NCBI GenBank assembly: GCA_021298815.1
Contig: JAJTHE010000072.1
Span: 1-61,844 of the forward strand
Length of the DNA stretch: 61,844 nucleotides
Source: Betaproteobacteria bacterium
GTDB lineage: Bacteria > Pseudomonadota > Gammaproteobacteria > Burkholderiales > CAIKXV01
Reading direction: 5' to 3'
Part shown: piece by piece, positions 7,707-15,411 of the stretch
How the letters are laid out: the number at the start of each line of letters is the position of its first letter
How positions within the stretch are numbered: position 1 is the first letter of the stretch
Position numbers and translations under genes: made by a program
Notes under the pieces: model-generated
The model's database searches: none
What the model saw: the letters and a program-made list of their open reading frames with translations, nothing else
Told to the model about the DNA's origin: nothing

Positions 7707-8711
7707 TCACTCCGGTTCGATGCGTGCGGCCTTGACCAGCTTCGCCATCCGCGGGATGCCGCCGCGGATCAGTTCCTGCAGTTCCTTCGGCGAGGTGCCG
7801 ACCACGTCGGCGCCCTGCGCGGCGAACTGCTCGCGCACCTCGGTCGTCTTCAGTGCCCGGAGCGTGTCCGCGTTCAGCCGTGCGACGACCGGGGCCGGGG
7901 TGTTCGCCGGCGCGAAGATACCGATCCAGAAGTTGAGCTCGAAGCCCGGCAGCCCGGCTTCGATCATCGTCGGAACATCGGGAAGCACCGGCGAACGCAC
8001 GCTCCCGGTCTGCGCGAGCGGCCGTATGCGGCCGGCCTTGATGTGGCCCGAGGAGGAGATCAGGCTGTCGAAGATCAACGGCACGCTGCCGGCGATCACT
8101 TCGGGATAGGCGGCGGCGACACCCTTGTACGGGACATGGACCATGTCGATGCCGGCCATCGTGTTGACCATCTCGCCCGCGAGGTGGAACACCGTGCCCA
8201 CGCCGGAGGACGCGAACGACAGCTTGCGCGTCTTCGACAGCGCGATCACGTCCTTCAGGTTCTTCACCGGCAGCGCGGCGGTCGCCGCCATCACGTTCGG
8301 TGCGGTCGCGACCATGCTGATCGGCGAGAAGTCCTTCAGCGGGTCGTAGGGCAGCTTGCGATACACGCTGGGCGCGATCGTGTGGGTGGACAGGTTGCCG
8401 ATGCTGATGGTGTGGCCGTCGGGGTTGGCCCGGGCCAGGATCTCGGTGCCGATGGTGCCGCCGGCGCCGCCGCGGTTGTCGAACATCACCGGCTGGCCGA
8501 GGGTTTCCTGCAGCCGGGCGCCCACGGTGCGGGCGACGATGTCGGACACGCCTGCGGGCGCGAACGGCACGATGAAGCGGATCGGCCGGTTGGGGAAGGT
8601 GTCTGCCGCCTGCGCATGGACGAGCGCGGGCGACAGGGCTGCGCCGGCGGCGATGCCGAGCGCCATCGCGGCAGTCGCGTTCACGGTCTTCAGGGTCGTC
8701 ATCGCGCTCAT
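7707..8711 (-). CDS. Bug/TctC-family periplasmic solute receptor (tandem copy 3)
   Basis: The 334-residue product has a leader ending near LVHAQA and the Bug hallmarks NRPIRFIVPFAPAGVSDIVAR, FDNRGGAGGTIG, ANPDGHTI, a VHVPYKG loop and DVPTMIEAG. In the first of these, the usual PGG loop reads PAG. Bug proteins are the receptor part of tripartite tricarboxylate transporters and bind carboxylates such as citrate or aromatic acids. The chosen ATG (8711) overlaps the stop of the upstream Bug gene as ATGA, a sign of coupled translation; a later ATG at 8702 is also possible. It is the last gene of three in a row on this strand. No transporter membrane subunit is nearby. Ligand unknown. Confidence 0.9.
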   Translation of the reverse strand: MSAMTTLKTVNATAAMALGIAAGAALSPALVHAQAADTFPNRPIRFIVPFAPAGVSDIVARTVGARLQETLGQPVMFDNRGGAGGTIGTEILARANPDGHTISIGNLSTHTIAPSVYRKLPYDPLKDFSPISMVATAPNVMAATAALPVKNLKDVIALSKTRKLSFASSGVGTVFHLAGEMVNTMAGIDMVHVPYKGVAAAYPEVIAGSVPLIFDSLISSSGHIKAGRIRPLAQTGSVRSPVLPDVPTMIEAGLPGFELNFWIGIFAPANTPAPVVARLNADTLRALKTTEVREQFAAQGADVVGTSPKELQELIRGGIPRMAKLVKAARIEPE

Positions 8712-9703
8712 TCCGGCTGGATCTTCGCGGCCTTGACGATCTCGCCCATGCGTTTCAGGTCGACCTTCACCGCGGCGAGCAGGTCGGCCGGCGCGCCCGG
8801 GGTGACTTCCGAGCCCTGGGCCGCCATCTGGTCGCGTACCTCGGGCAGGGTCAGCACGCGATTGATCTCCTTGTTGAGCCGCGTGGTGATCGCCGGCGGC
8901 ATCCCGCCCGGGCCGAACATCGCGATCCACAGGGTGATCGCATAGCCGGGCAGGCCGGCCTCGGCCATCGTCGGCAGGTCGGGCAGGGTGGCCACGCGCT
9001 TGGGCGTGGTGACTGCCAGCGGCCGCAGCTTGCCGGCCTTCAGGTGCTGCGTCATCGACACCACGCTGTCGAAGATCATCGGCACGCGGCCGGCGAACAC
9101 GTCTGGGTACGCCGCCGACGCGTTCTTGTACGGCACGTGCGTCAGCGTGACGCCCCCGAGGGCGCCGAGCATCTCTCCGGCCAGGTGCGAGGTACTGCCG
9201 ATACCCGACGAGCCGAACGACAATGCGCCCGGCTTGGCCCTGGCATAGGCGATCAGTTCCTTCACCGACTTCACCGGAAGCTCCGGGTTGACCGCGAGTA
9301 CCGTCGGCGTGATCGCGATCATCGCGACCGGCGTGAAGTCCTTGATCGGGTCGTAGCGCAGGTTCTTGTAGAGGTAGGGCACGATCGCATGCGTGCCGTT
9401 GCTGCCGAGCAGGATGGTGTGCCCGTCGGGCTGTGCCTTGGCCACGATGTCGCTGCCGATCGAGCCGCCGGCGCCGCCGCGGTTGTCGACGATGATCGGC
9501 TGGCCGAGGCCCTCCTGCATGCGGCTCGCCAGCGTGCGGCCGATGATGTCGGACACGCCGCCGGCGCCGAACGGCACCACCATGCGCACCGGCCGGTTCG
9601 GGAAGTCCTGGGCGGCGGCGGATGAACAGGCGATGACCAGCGCGAGCGATGCGGCGCAGGTCGAAGCGGCGGATACGGTGGAAGGCGAGGACCTGCGTGT
9701 CAC
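8708..9703 (-). CDS. Bug/TctC-family periplasmic solute receptor (tandem copy 2)
   Basis: This 331-residue receptor starts at GTG 9703 with AGGAGCC upstream. Its signal peptide (AASLALVIACSSAAAQ) is followed by FPNRPVRMVVPFGAGG, VDNRGGAGGSIG, QPDGHTILLGS, LTHVPYKN and DLPTMAEAGLPGY, all Bug-family blocks. The PGG loop is changed to AGG. It overlaps the next receptor gene by 4 bp (ATGA), so the two proteins are probably made from one message. It shares RYDPIKDFTP-type blocks with its neighbours, consistent with tandem duplication. It would bind a small carboxylate in the periplasm. Confidence 0.9.
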   Translation of the reverse strand: MTRRSSPSTVSAASTCAASLALVIACSSAAAQDFPNRPVRMVVPFGAGGVSDIIGRTLASRMQEGLGQPIIVDNRGGAGGSIGSDIVAKAQPDGHTILLGSNGTHAIVPYLYKNLRYDPIKDFTPVAMIAITPTVLAVNPELPVKSVKELIAYARAKPGALSFGSSGIGSTSHLAGEMLGALGGVTLTHVPYKNASAAYPDVFAGRVPMIFDSVVSMTQHLKAGKLRPLAVTTPKRVATLPDLPTMAEAGLPGYAITLWIAMFGPGGMPPAITTRLNKEINRVLTLPEVRDQMAAQGSEVTPGAPADLLAAVKVDLKRMGEIVKAAKIQPE

Positions 9704-9767
9704 GTGTGGCTCCTGGTTTCGATCACGGAATTCCCGGCCGGCTGCCTGGGTGCGCCGGTGCCTCCCG

Positions 9768-10778
9768 TCAGTCGGGCTGCACCTTCGCCCGCCGGACCAG
9801 CTTGCCCATCAGGGCGATGTCGTTCTTCAGCAGCGCCGCGAGCTGCGCCGGGCTGCCGGGGAACACTTCCGCGCCCTGCGCGGCGAAGGCGTCGCGCACC
9901 TCGGGCAGCTTCAGGCTCCGGTTCACGTCGTCGCTGATGCGCGCGACGATCGGTGCCGGCGTCCCGGCCGGCGCGAACAGCGCCTGCCAGAAGGTCACGT
10001 CGTAGCCGGGCACGCCGGCTTCGGCCATCGTCGGCACGTCGGGCAGCAACGCGCTGCGCCGGGTACCGAGCATCGCCAGCGGCCGGATGCGTCCGGCCTT
10101 GATGTGCGGCATCGCCGAGACCACGCTGTCGTAGACCAGCCCGATCTGCCCCGAGGCGACCTCGGGGTAGGCCGCGGCCAGCCCCTTGAACGGAACATGT
10201 ACCGTGTCGACGCCGGCCAGCAGGTTGAACAGTTCGCCCGACAGGTGGAACACCGCACCGATGCCCGACGACGCATAGCTGAGGCTGCCGGGCTTTGCCT
10301 TCGCCAGCGCGATCACGTCCTTCACCGAGCGCACGTCGAGCTTCATGCTGGCGCCGACCAGGTTCGGTGCCACTACCACCGTACCCACCGGCGCGAAGCC
10401 GGTCACCGGGTCGTAGGGCAGCTTGCGGAACACATGCGGGGCGATCGCATGCGTGGACAGGCTGCCGAGCAGCAGCGTGTAGCCGTCGGGCGTCGCCTTC
10501 GACACCACGTCGGAGCCGATGGTGCCGCCGGCGCCGACCCGGTTGTCGACGATCACTGTCTGCTTCAGCGATTCGCCGAGCCGTGCCGCGATCGAGCGGC
10601 CGATGATGTCCGACACGCCACCGGCGGGGAACGGGATGACGAAGCGCAGTGGGCGTTCAGGATAGCCGGCCGCCGCGGTTGCCCGGTACGGCAGCGCTAC
10701 CGTCGCGGCCAGCAGCCCTGCAGCGAACAGGCGGGCTGCGGAAGGACGGAGCCGTCGCTGTGGCGAGCATCGTTGCAT
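9768..10778 (-). CDS. Bug/TctC-family periplasmic solute receptor (tandem copy 1)
   Basis: The 336-residue product starts at ATG 10778, giving a basic n-region and a hydrophobic leader (ARLFAAGLLAATVALP) cut near RATAAAG. Typical Bug motifs follow: ERPLRFVIPFPAGGVSDIIGR, VDNRVGAGGTIGSD, TPDGYTLLLGS, VHVPFKG and DVPTMAEAGVPGYD. A longer start at 10904 would add an Arg-rich stretch with no leader logic and is rejected. The gap to copy 2 is about 64 bp, and the nitrile hydratase-like genes lie upstream on the same strand after a 168-bp gap. This could be the receptor for the acid or nitrile handled by them, but that is only inference. Confidence 0.88.
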   Translation of the reverse strand: MQRCSPQRRLRPSAARLFAAGLLAATVALPYRATAAAGYPERPLRFVIPFPAGGVSDIIGRSIAARLGESLKQTVIVDNRVGAGGTIGSDVVSKATPDGYTLLLGSLSTHAIAPHVFRKLPYDPVTGFAPVGTVVVAPNLVGASMKLDVRSVKDVIALAKAKPGSLSYASSGIGAVFHLSGELFNLLAGVDTVHVPFKGLAAAYPEVASGQIGLVYDSVVSAMPHIKAGRIRPLAMLGTRRSALLPDVPTMAEAGVPGYDVTFWQALFAPAGTPAPIVARISDDVNRSLKLPEVRDAFAAQGAEVFPGSPAQLAALLKNDIALMGKLVRRAKVQPD

Positions 10779-10946
10779 CGGAAGGGCGCCTGCATCGGAA
10801 CGTTGGATCGTTCTCCCCGTGCAAGTCCCGTGCCATCGCGCAGCCGCCGCGAACGCAGGCCGCCGGCAGGCGAGGGCCCGATCGGCGTGCCCTCCCTGCC
10901 GCACCGCGCACCGTTACGGGGCGCGGTCTCCGGATTCCGTCCCGGA

Positions 10947-11606
10947 TCAGGCGGCGCGGGGCGGCGCGACGCCGATCAGGCTGTCGCGCGTCACCAGCGC
11001 GGCGAGTTCGGCCTCGCCCATCTTCTCGGTGCCGGCCGGCCGCATCGGCAGCACGATGAAGCGCAGGTCCGCGTTCGAATCGTGCACATGCACCTCGACA
11101 TCGTCGGGGACCGCCGAACCGAACTCCGCCAGGACCTTGCGCGGTTCACGCACCACTCGAGAGCGGTACGCCTTGTTCCGGTACCAGGACGGCGGCTGGC
11201 CGAGCAGCGAACGCGGGTAGCAGGAACACAGGGTGCAGACGATCACGTTGCGCACGGCCGGCGTGTCCTCGACCACCGTGAGCGAAGCCTCGGTGACCGG
11301 GATGCCGAGCGAGGCGGCAGCAGCCTTGCCGTCCTTCAGCAGGGTCTGGCGGAATTCGGGATCGACCCAGGCGCGTGCGATCAGCTTGCCCCCGAGCTGG
11401 ATGGTCTTGCTCTCCATCAGTTCGATCTGCTTGCGCACCTCGCGCGCGGAGAACACGTTCTGCTCGATCAGCATGTCGCGCATCACGTCGGAGGCGACCT
11501 CGTACCAGCGCGAGCGTTCGTCGCCGAAATCGGGGGCCGGGGCGTGCGGATCGACGCCTTCCGGATGTGCGTGGTCGTGCGGATGCGGCGGATGATCGTG
11601 TGGCAT
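10947..11606 (-). CDS. Nitrile hydratase alpha-type / thiocyanate hydrolase gamma-type metal subunit
   Basis: This subunit carries the metal-binding claw VCTLCSC (C124, C127, C129 of 219 residues). In nitrile hydratases VCTLCSC is the cobalt-type sequence (iron-type enzymes have VCSLCSC), and two of the cysteines are oxidised in the mature enzyme. Flanking blocks IARAWVDPEF and WYRNKAYRSRVV are also typical. The N-terminus is rich in histidine (MPHDHPPHPHDHAH), unusual and perhaps metal-handling. The start at 11606 follows the previous stop by 5 bp. With the two small upstream genes it forms a three-subunit set in the order seen in thiocyanate hydrolase (scnB-scnA-scnC). It could hydrate a nitrile or hydrolyse thiocyanate; the sequence does not decide. 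Confidence 0.85.
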   Translation of the reverse strand: MPHDHPPHPHDHAHPEGVDPHAPAPDFGDERSRWYEVASDVMRDMLIEQNVFSAREVRKQIELMESKTIQLGGKLIARAWVDPEFRQTLLKDGKAAAASLGIPVTEASLTVVEDTPAVRNVIVCTLCSCYPRSLLGQPPSWYRNKAYRSRVVREPRKVLAEFGSAVPDDVEVHVHDSNADLRFIVLPMRPAGTEKMGEAELAALVTRDSLIGVAPPRAA

Positions 11607-11611
11607 GTCGT

Positions 11612-11920
11612 TCAGGCTTTCTCGAGCCAGTGCTCGTAGACCTCGATGTGCAGCTTGTCGTGCGCCGGGCCCTGGTAGTCGGGCCAGATGTGGCGCTGGT
11701 CGAACACCACCCGGTAGCCGTTCACCGCCGGTCCGCCGCAGCGGCCGTAGGCGAGGTCTTCCGGGTTGAGGACCTTGCCGGTCCATTCGGTGACGGTGCC
11801 CACCTTCTCGCGGATGTACCAGGGCGTGCGTACATGCCCGGTCTTCGGCAGGTCGAGCACGCGCACCTGGTCTCCCGCCGAGAAGCGGCGGCCGGTGTTG
11901 ATGGCGACGGACGCAGTCAT
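11612..11920 (-). CDS. Nitrile hydratase beta C-terminal half / thiocyanate hydrolase alpha-type subunit
   Basis: The 102-residue product matches the SH3-like C-terminal domain of nitrile hydratase beta subunits: FSAGDQVRVLDL near the N-terminus, then GHVRTPWYIREKVGTV, and YRVVFDQRHIW at the end. In ordinary nitrile hydratase this domain is fused behind the helical N-terminal half; here it is a separate gene, 12 bp downstream of the gene encoding that half and 5 bp upstream of the metal subunit. Split beta halves are known in thiocyanate hydrolase and in the toyocamycin nitrile hydratase. It would pack on the metal subunit and help form the active-site cleft. Confidence 0.82.
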   Translation of the reverse strand: MTASVAINTGRRFSAGDQVRVLDLPKTGHVRTPWYIREKVGTVTEWTGKVLNPEDLAYGRCGGPAVNGYRVVFDQRHIWPDYQGPAHDKLHIEVYEHWLEKA

Positions 11921-11932
11921 CGGATGCTCCGG

Positions 11933-12301
11933 TTATTCCGCGGGCGCGCCGGCGGCACGCTGCTTCATCGCGGCGTCGACGCGCTGCATGAAGGCCTCGC
12001 GGTCGATCAACCCCTTCTCGGTGAGGATATCCAGCATCGCCTCGAGGCGGCGCTCATAGAAATTCAGCGTGTTGTACTTCTCCTCGCCGAAGCTCTCGAA
12101 CGCGCGGCGCACCTCGTCGACGGTGAGCATGCGGCGCAGCGGGTCGCCGAGCAGCCCGCGCATCGCCTCGTTCTGCTTGTGCCAGAACTCGATGGGTTCC
12201 TCTGCGGGGTCTATCTCGCCGGCGGTGAGGCCGCCGATGTCGTGGTAGCCGCAGCGGCCGGGTGTCGTGGCGGGATTCGCGGGGGAGGGAGGTGTCGTCA
12301 T
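11933..12301 (-). CDS. Nitrile hydratase beta N-terminal half / thiocyanate hydrolase beta-type subunit
   Basis: From ATG 12301 the product is about 122 residues. It contains YHDIGGLTAGE, which mirrors the HDxGG start of nitrile hydratase beta chains, and a helical part with FWHKQNEAMRGLL, RRAFESFGEEKY and NFYERRLEAMLDIL. It lacks the C-terminal SH3-like domain, which is the next gene. Nitrile hydratase activator proteins resemble the same beta half, so an activator role is the alternative, but then no beta N-half would be left for the enzyme. The start is set so that the longer Ala/Arg run over the promoter is excluded; no clear ribosome site is visible before it. Confidence 0.75.
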   Translation of the reverse strand: MTTPPSPANPATTPGRCGYHDIGGLTAGEIDPAEEPIEFWHKQNEAMRGLLGDPLRRMLTVDEVRRAFESFGEEKYNTLNFYERRLEAMLDILTEKGLIDREAFMQRVDAAMKQRAAGAPAE

Positions 12302-12347
12302 GGTGGGAGAAATATAGCCCAATCCCGTGTTCGCATACACTTTCCGT

Positions 12348-13562
12348 ATGTCCGGTCTTCCTGAATCCACCCCCGCTTCCGCCACCGCCGCCCGTCCCGC
12401 CGCGGGTGGCACGCGCGAGCCGCTTGTGCGCGTCGAGGCCGGCCTGCCTGCGTCGTGGTACCTGGACGAGGGCCATCACCGGCGCGAACTCGAGCGGATC
12501 TGGCACGGCAACTGGATCGCCGTGGCGCGGTGGGACGAGGTGCGCTCGCCCGGCGATTTCCGGGTGGTGGACATCGGCGACCAGTCGGTGCTGCTGACCC
12601 GCAACCAGGTCGGCGGCCTGCGTGCGTTCCACAACACCTGCCGCCACCGCGGGTCCATCCTGTGCACCGAGGCCCAGGGCCGCCTGCGCAGCGGGCGCAT
12701 CGTCTGTCCGTACCATTCCTGGACCTACGACCTCGACGGCCGGCTGCAGTCGACGTCGCGCCGGATGCCGACCGCCGATTTCGACCCGGGCGAGTTCGGG
12801 CTTTTCCCGGTGGCGGTCGATACCTGGGGCGGGTTCGTCTTCGTGCACCTGGGCAGCGTGCCGGTGCAGCCGCTGTCCGGGGCGCTCGGCTGGATCCCTT
12901 CGACGTTCGCCAACCACGGGCTGGACAGGCTCGTCTCCGGACAGCGGATGATCGTCGACGTGCAGGCCGACTGGAAGCTCGTGTGCGAGAACTTCTGCGA
13001 GTGTTTCCACTGTCCTTCGGTGCATCCGGAGCTTTGCCGGATCGTCCCGGCGTACCGCAGGGGCGGCGCCTGGGGCCTGCGCCGCGATGAACAGGGCCGG
13101 CCGGTTCCCGAGCAGACGCGCGAATACCGGTCGGATGCGCGCACGCTGACCCTGGACGGCACGACGCGCGTGGCGCCGTTCGCCGGCCTCGACGATACGC
13201 AGCGCGCGACCCTCTACCTGCCGGCGCTGCTGCCGCCGAACCTGTTCCTGAACGTGCATCCCGACTACGTCAATTCACACCTGATGTTCCCGACCGGGCC
13301 CGGGTCGGTGCGCATCGTCTACGACTGGCTGTTCGAACCCGAAGCGCTGGCCGATCCGCGATTCGACCTCGAACACTATGTCGCACTCTGGCGGTTGACC
13401 AACGAGCAGGATGCGCGCAACTGCGAATGGCAGCAGCGCGGCATCCGTGCGCGCGTGTTCCGGCACGGCGTGTACATGCCGCAGGAGTTCGACTGCCATC
13501 GCTTCGCATCCTGGGTTCGCGAGGCCCTCGATTCGCCGGCGATCGGGCAGTGCCCGATCTGA
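12348..13562 (+). CDS. Rieske non-haem iron oxygenase, alpha subunit (GbcA/CntA-like)
   Basis: This 404-residue protein has a Rieske [2Fe-2S] site, CRHRG (C98, H100) and CPYHSW (C120, H123), and a mononuclear iron site in NFCECFHCPSVHPEL (H221, H226, with E214 as bridging acid). The glutamate at the bridge, rather than aspartate, resembles the glycine betaine and carnitine oxygenase group, which remove N-methyl or C-N groups; aromatic ring hydroxylation is the other option. A reductase gene is not next to it. It is divergent from the nitrile hydratase-like operon with only about 46 bp between starts, and no ribosome site is seen before ATG 12348 or the in-frame GTG 12327, so the mRNA may be leaderless. 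Confidence 0.88.
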   Translation: MSGLPESTPASATAARPAAGGTREPLVRVEAGLPASWYLDEGHHRRELERIWHGNWIAVARWDEVRSPGDFRVVDIGDQSVLLTRNQVGGLRAFHNTCRHRGSILCTEAQGRLRSGRIVCPYHSWTYDLDGRLQSTSRRMPTADFDPGEFGLFPVAVDTWGGFVFVHLGSVPVQPLSGALGWIPSTFANHGLDRLVSGQRMIVDVQADWKLVCENFCECFHCPSVHPELCRIVPAYRRGGAWGLRRDEQGRPVPEQTREYRSDARTLTLDGTTRVAPFAGLDDTQRATLYLPALLPPNLFLNVHPDYVNSHLMFPTGPGSVRIVYDWLFEPEALADPRFDLEHYVALWRLTNEQDARNCEWQQRGIRARVFRHGVYMPQEFDCHRFASWVREALDSPAIGQCPI

Positions 13563-13581
13563 ACGTCAGTGCGTCGACCGT

Positions 13582-13609
13582 GGGGTCAGCCCCCGGGGTC
13601 TGACCCGGG
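13582..13609. repeat. Dispersed palindromic repeat (GGGGTCA/TGACCCC type)
   Basis: GGGGTCAGCCCCCGGGGTCTGACCC is made of the same TGACCCC/GGGGTCA cores as at 7676 and 29126. It sits exactly between the stops of the convergent Rieske and Bug genes, as the other copies sit at gene ends, so it may act as a shared transcript end. Confidence 0.5.
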
Positions 13610-14587
13610 TCAGTCGGACTGGATGCCGGCGGCCTTCACCACCCGCGACCACTTGGCGATCTGCGCCTTGATGTAGGCCGCGAACTCCTGCGGCGTGCCG
13701 CTGACCAGTTCGGTGCCCTGCGTTGCCGCCTTCTCGCGGGTCTCGGGATGCTTCGCGATCTCGGCCAGTTCGCGGTTGAGGCGGTTGACGATCGCCGCCG
13801 GCGTGCGCGCCGGGGCCAGCACGCCGTTCCAGGCGCTGACGTCGAAGCCCGGCAACGCCGCTTCCGAGATGGTCGGCACGTCGGGCAGGGCCGTGGCACG
13901 GACCAGGCTGCCGACGCCCAGCGCGCGCAGTCGCCCGGCCTGGATGTGCGGGATCGCCGCCGGCACGGTGGAGAAGCTCATCTGGATCTCGTTGCCGAGC
14001 AGGCCGGCGAGCTGCGCCCCGGTGCCCTTGTAGGGCACGTGCACGATGTTCACTTTCGCCATCAGCTTGAACAGTTCACCTGCGAGATGGGCGGATGCAC
14101 CGGTCGACCCGGCGCCGTAGTTGAGCTGGCCCGGCCGCGCGCGCGCGAGCTCGATCAGTTCGCCCACCGTCCTGGCCGCCACTGCCGGGGCCACCAGCAG
14201 CACGCTGTGGGTGAGCGCGACCAGCCCGATCGGCGCGAAGTCGTCGAACGGATCGTAGGGCAGCCGGCTGTGCATGCTCGGCAGCACCGAATGGCTGGTG
14301 TGGGTGAACAGCAGCGTGTGGCCGTCGGCATAAGAGCGCGCGACCAGTTCGGACGCGATCATCCCGCCGCCACCCGCCCGGTTGTCGATCAGGATCTGCT
14401 GCCCGAGCTGTGGGCCGAGGCGGGCGGCGTACATGCGCGCGAGCAGGTCGGTGCTGCCGCCCGGAGCCGACACCGCGATCATGCGGATCGGCTTGTCCGG
14501 CCATGCATGCGCCAGGCTGCCGGCGCAGAGGACCGCCATGCCCGGCAGCAGGTGCCCGGCTGACATTGCGGAAGGGCGGCGAGGCAT
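13610..14587 (-). CDS. Bug/TctC-family periplasmic solute receptor
   Basis: The 325-residue product begins at ATG 14587 (MPRRPSAM) and has a leader ending at LAHAWPDKPIRM. Bug motifs follow: VSAPGGSTDLLARM, IDNRAGGGGMIASE, YADGHTLLF, VHVPYKGTGAQLAGLL and DVPTISEAALPGFD. It is single, not in the triplet, and convergent with the Rieske oxygenase gene, so a receptor for the oxygenase substrate is one possible reading. Upstream is the divergent hslR gene, about 145 bp away. The N-terminal extension from 14629 is rejected because it breaks the leader pattern. Confidence 0.88.
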   Translation of the reverse strand: MPRRPSAMSAGHLLPGMAVLCAGSLAHAWPDKPIRMIAVSAPGGSTDLLARMYAARLGPQLGQQILIDNRAGGGGMIASELVARSYADGHTLLFTHTSHSVLPSMHSRLPYDPFDDFAPIGLVALTHSVLLVAPAVAARTVGELIELARARPGQLNYGAGSTGASAHLAGELFKLMAKVNIVHVPYKGTGAQLAGLLGNEIQMSFSTVPAAIPHIQAGRLRALGVGSLVRATALPDVPTISEAALPGFDVSAWNGVLAPARTPAAIVNRLNRELAEIAKHPETREKAATQGTELVSGTPQEFAAYIKAQIAKWSRVVKAAGIQSD

Positions 14588-14731
14588 GCGACAACCTTGA
14601 TGTCGATGACGCGGGACTGTAGCGCGCACGACCGATGCTGGCTACTGCCGTCCGTCCGTTTGATATCCTGTGGTCCGCACGAGCCACGCGACCGACACGA
14701 CCCTGCATGCGGGAAACCCGATGAAACCACG

Positions 14732-15115
14732 ATGAGCGTCCGCATCGACAAGTGGCTGTGGGCCGCGCGCTTCTTCAAGACACGCACGCTGGCCCAGGAT
14801 GCGGTCGCCGGCGGGCGCATCCGGGTGAACGGAGACCGGGTAAAGCCTGCAAAGGATGTCAGACCCGGCGATGCCGTCGACATCCGGATCGGCGAGTACG
14901 AGTGGTCCGTCATGGTCACCGCCCTGGCCGACAAGCGCGGCTCGGCGGACCTGGCACGCACCCTCTACGAGGAATCGGCCGACAGCATCGCGCGCCGCGC
15001 GGCCCAGGCGGCCGACCGCAAGGCGACCATGGCCGGTGCCTGGGCTGGCCGCACCGGCCGACCGACAAAGCGCGACCGGCGCGAGATCGATCGCCTGCAC
15101 GGGGACGACGCTTGA
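14732..15115 (+). CDS. hslR: S4-domain heat-shock ribosome-rescue protein Hsp15
   Basis: The 127-residue product has an S4 RNA-binding domain at the N-terminus (VRIDKWLWAARFFKTRTLAQ, then GRIRVNGDRVKPAKDV and GDAVDI) and a basic C-terminal tail (GRPTKRDRREIDRL), the layout of Hsp15. Hsp15 binds free 50S subunits that carry a nascent chain with tRNA, during heat shock. ATG 14732 is the start that puts the S4 motif at its usual place; an upstream in-frame extension is poor in codon sense. It is the last intact gene before the decayed stretch at 15276-17474. Confidence 0.88.
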   Translation: MSVRIDKWLWAARFFKTRTLAQDAVAGGRIRVNGDRVKPAKDVRPGDAVDIRIGEYEWSVMVTALADKRGSADLARTLYEESADSIARRAAQAADRKATMAGAWAGRTGRPTKRDRREIDRLHGDDA

Positions 15116-15275
15116 GCGGAACGCGCGCCAGCCTGCCGCTGGGTACGCTGCTGTTGCTGCTTCCCGCCGTCGGCGTGCCCCAGCCGCTCGAGGCCGCGCC
15201 CACGGGAGCCACCGCGCAGGGACCGTACCCGCCAGGCCGGCCGATGATCGGGCTGGTGTTGTCGCGTTCGAAGCG

Positions 15276-15365
15276 GGCGGCAAGGACGAGATCGGTGCAC
15301 TGGCCGGCGCGTTCATCCGCATGCGCAAGAGCCTGGTCCGGGCGATGAAGATGCGCGAGGGCTGA
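15276..15365 (+). pseudogene. HAMP-domain remnant of a membrane sensor
   Basis: Ninety bases encode GGKDEIGALAGAFIRMRKSL and then VRAMKMREG before a TGA. The DEIGxLAxAFxRMRxSL pattern is the second helix of a HAMP domain, and ending just after KAMKM(L)EG is typical of the DUF3365/HAMP sensors that sit directly before Ser/Thr kinase genes in betaproteobacteria. Nothing upstream in this frame continues the HAMP, and 15116-15275 instead encodes an unrelated leader-like stretch (TLLLLLPAVGV). The sensor body thus appears to be deleted. Confidence 0.65.
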
Positions 15366-15411
15366 CCGGCCCCGGAACGAACGGACTCGCCCACGAAGCG
15401 CCTGCGATCCC

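Noticed and set aside
9393..11639. 748-codon open frame on the plus strand
   Set aside because: Antisense to two Bug genes and the nitrile hydratase-like metal subunit, which carry clear motifs on the other strand.
11933..12301. Nitrile hydratase activator (P14K-like) reading of this gene
   Set aside because: Possible by similarity, but the YHDIGG start and the lack of any other beta N-half favour a structural subunit.
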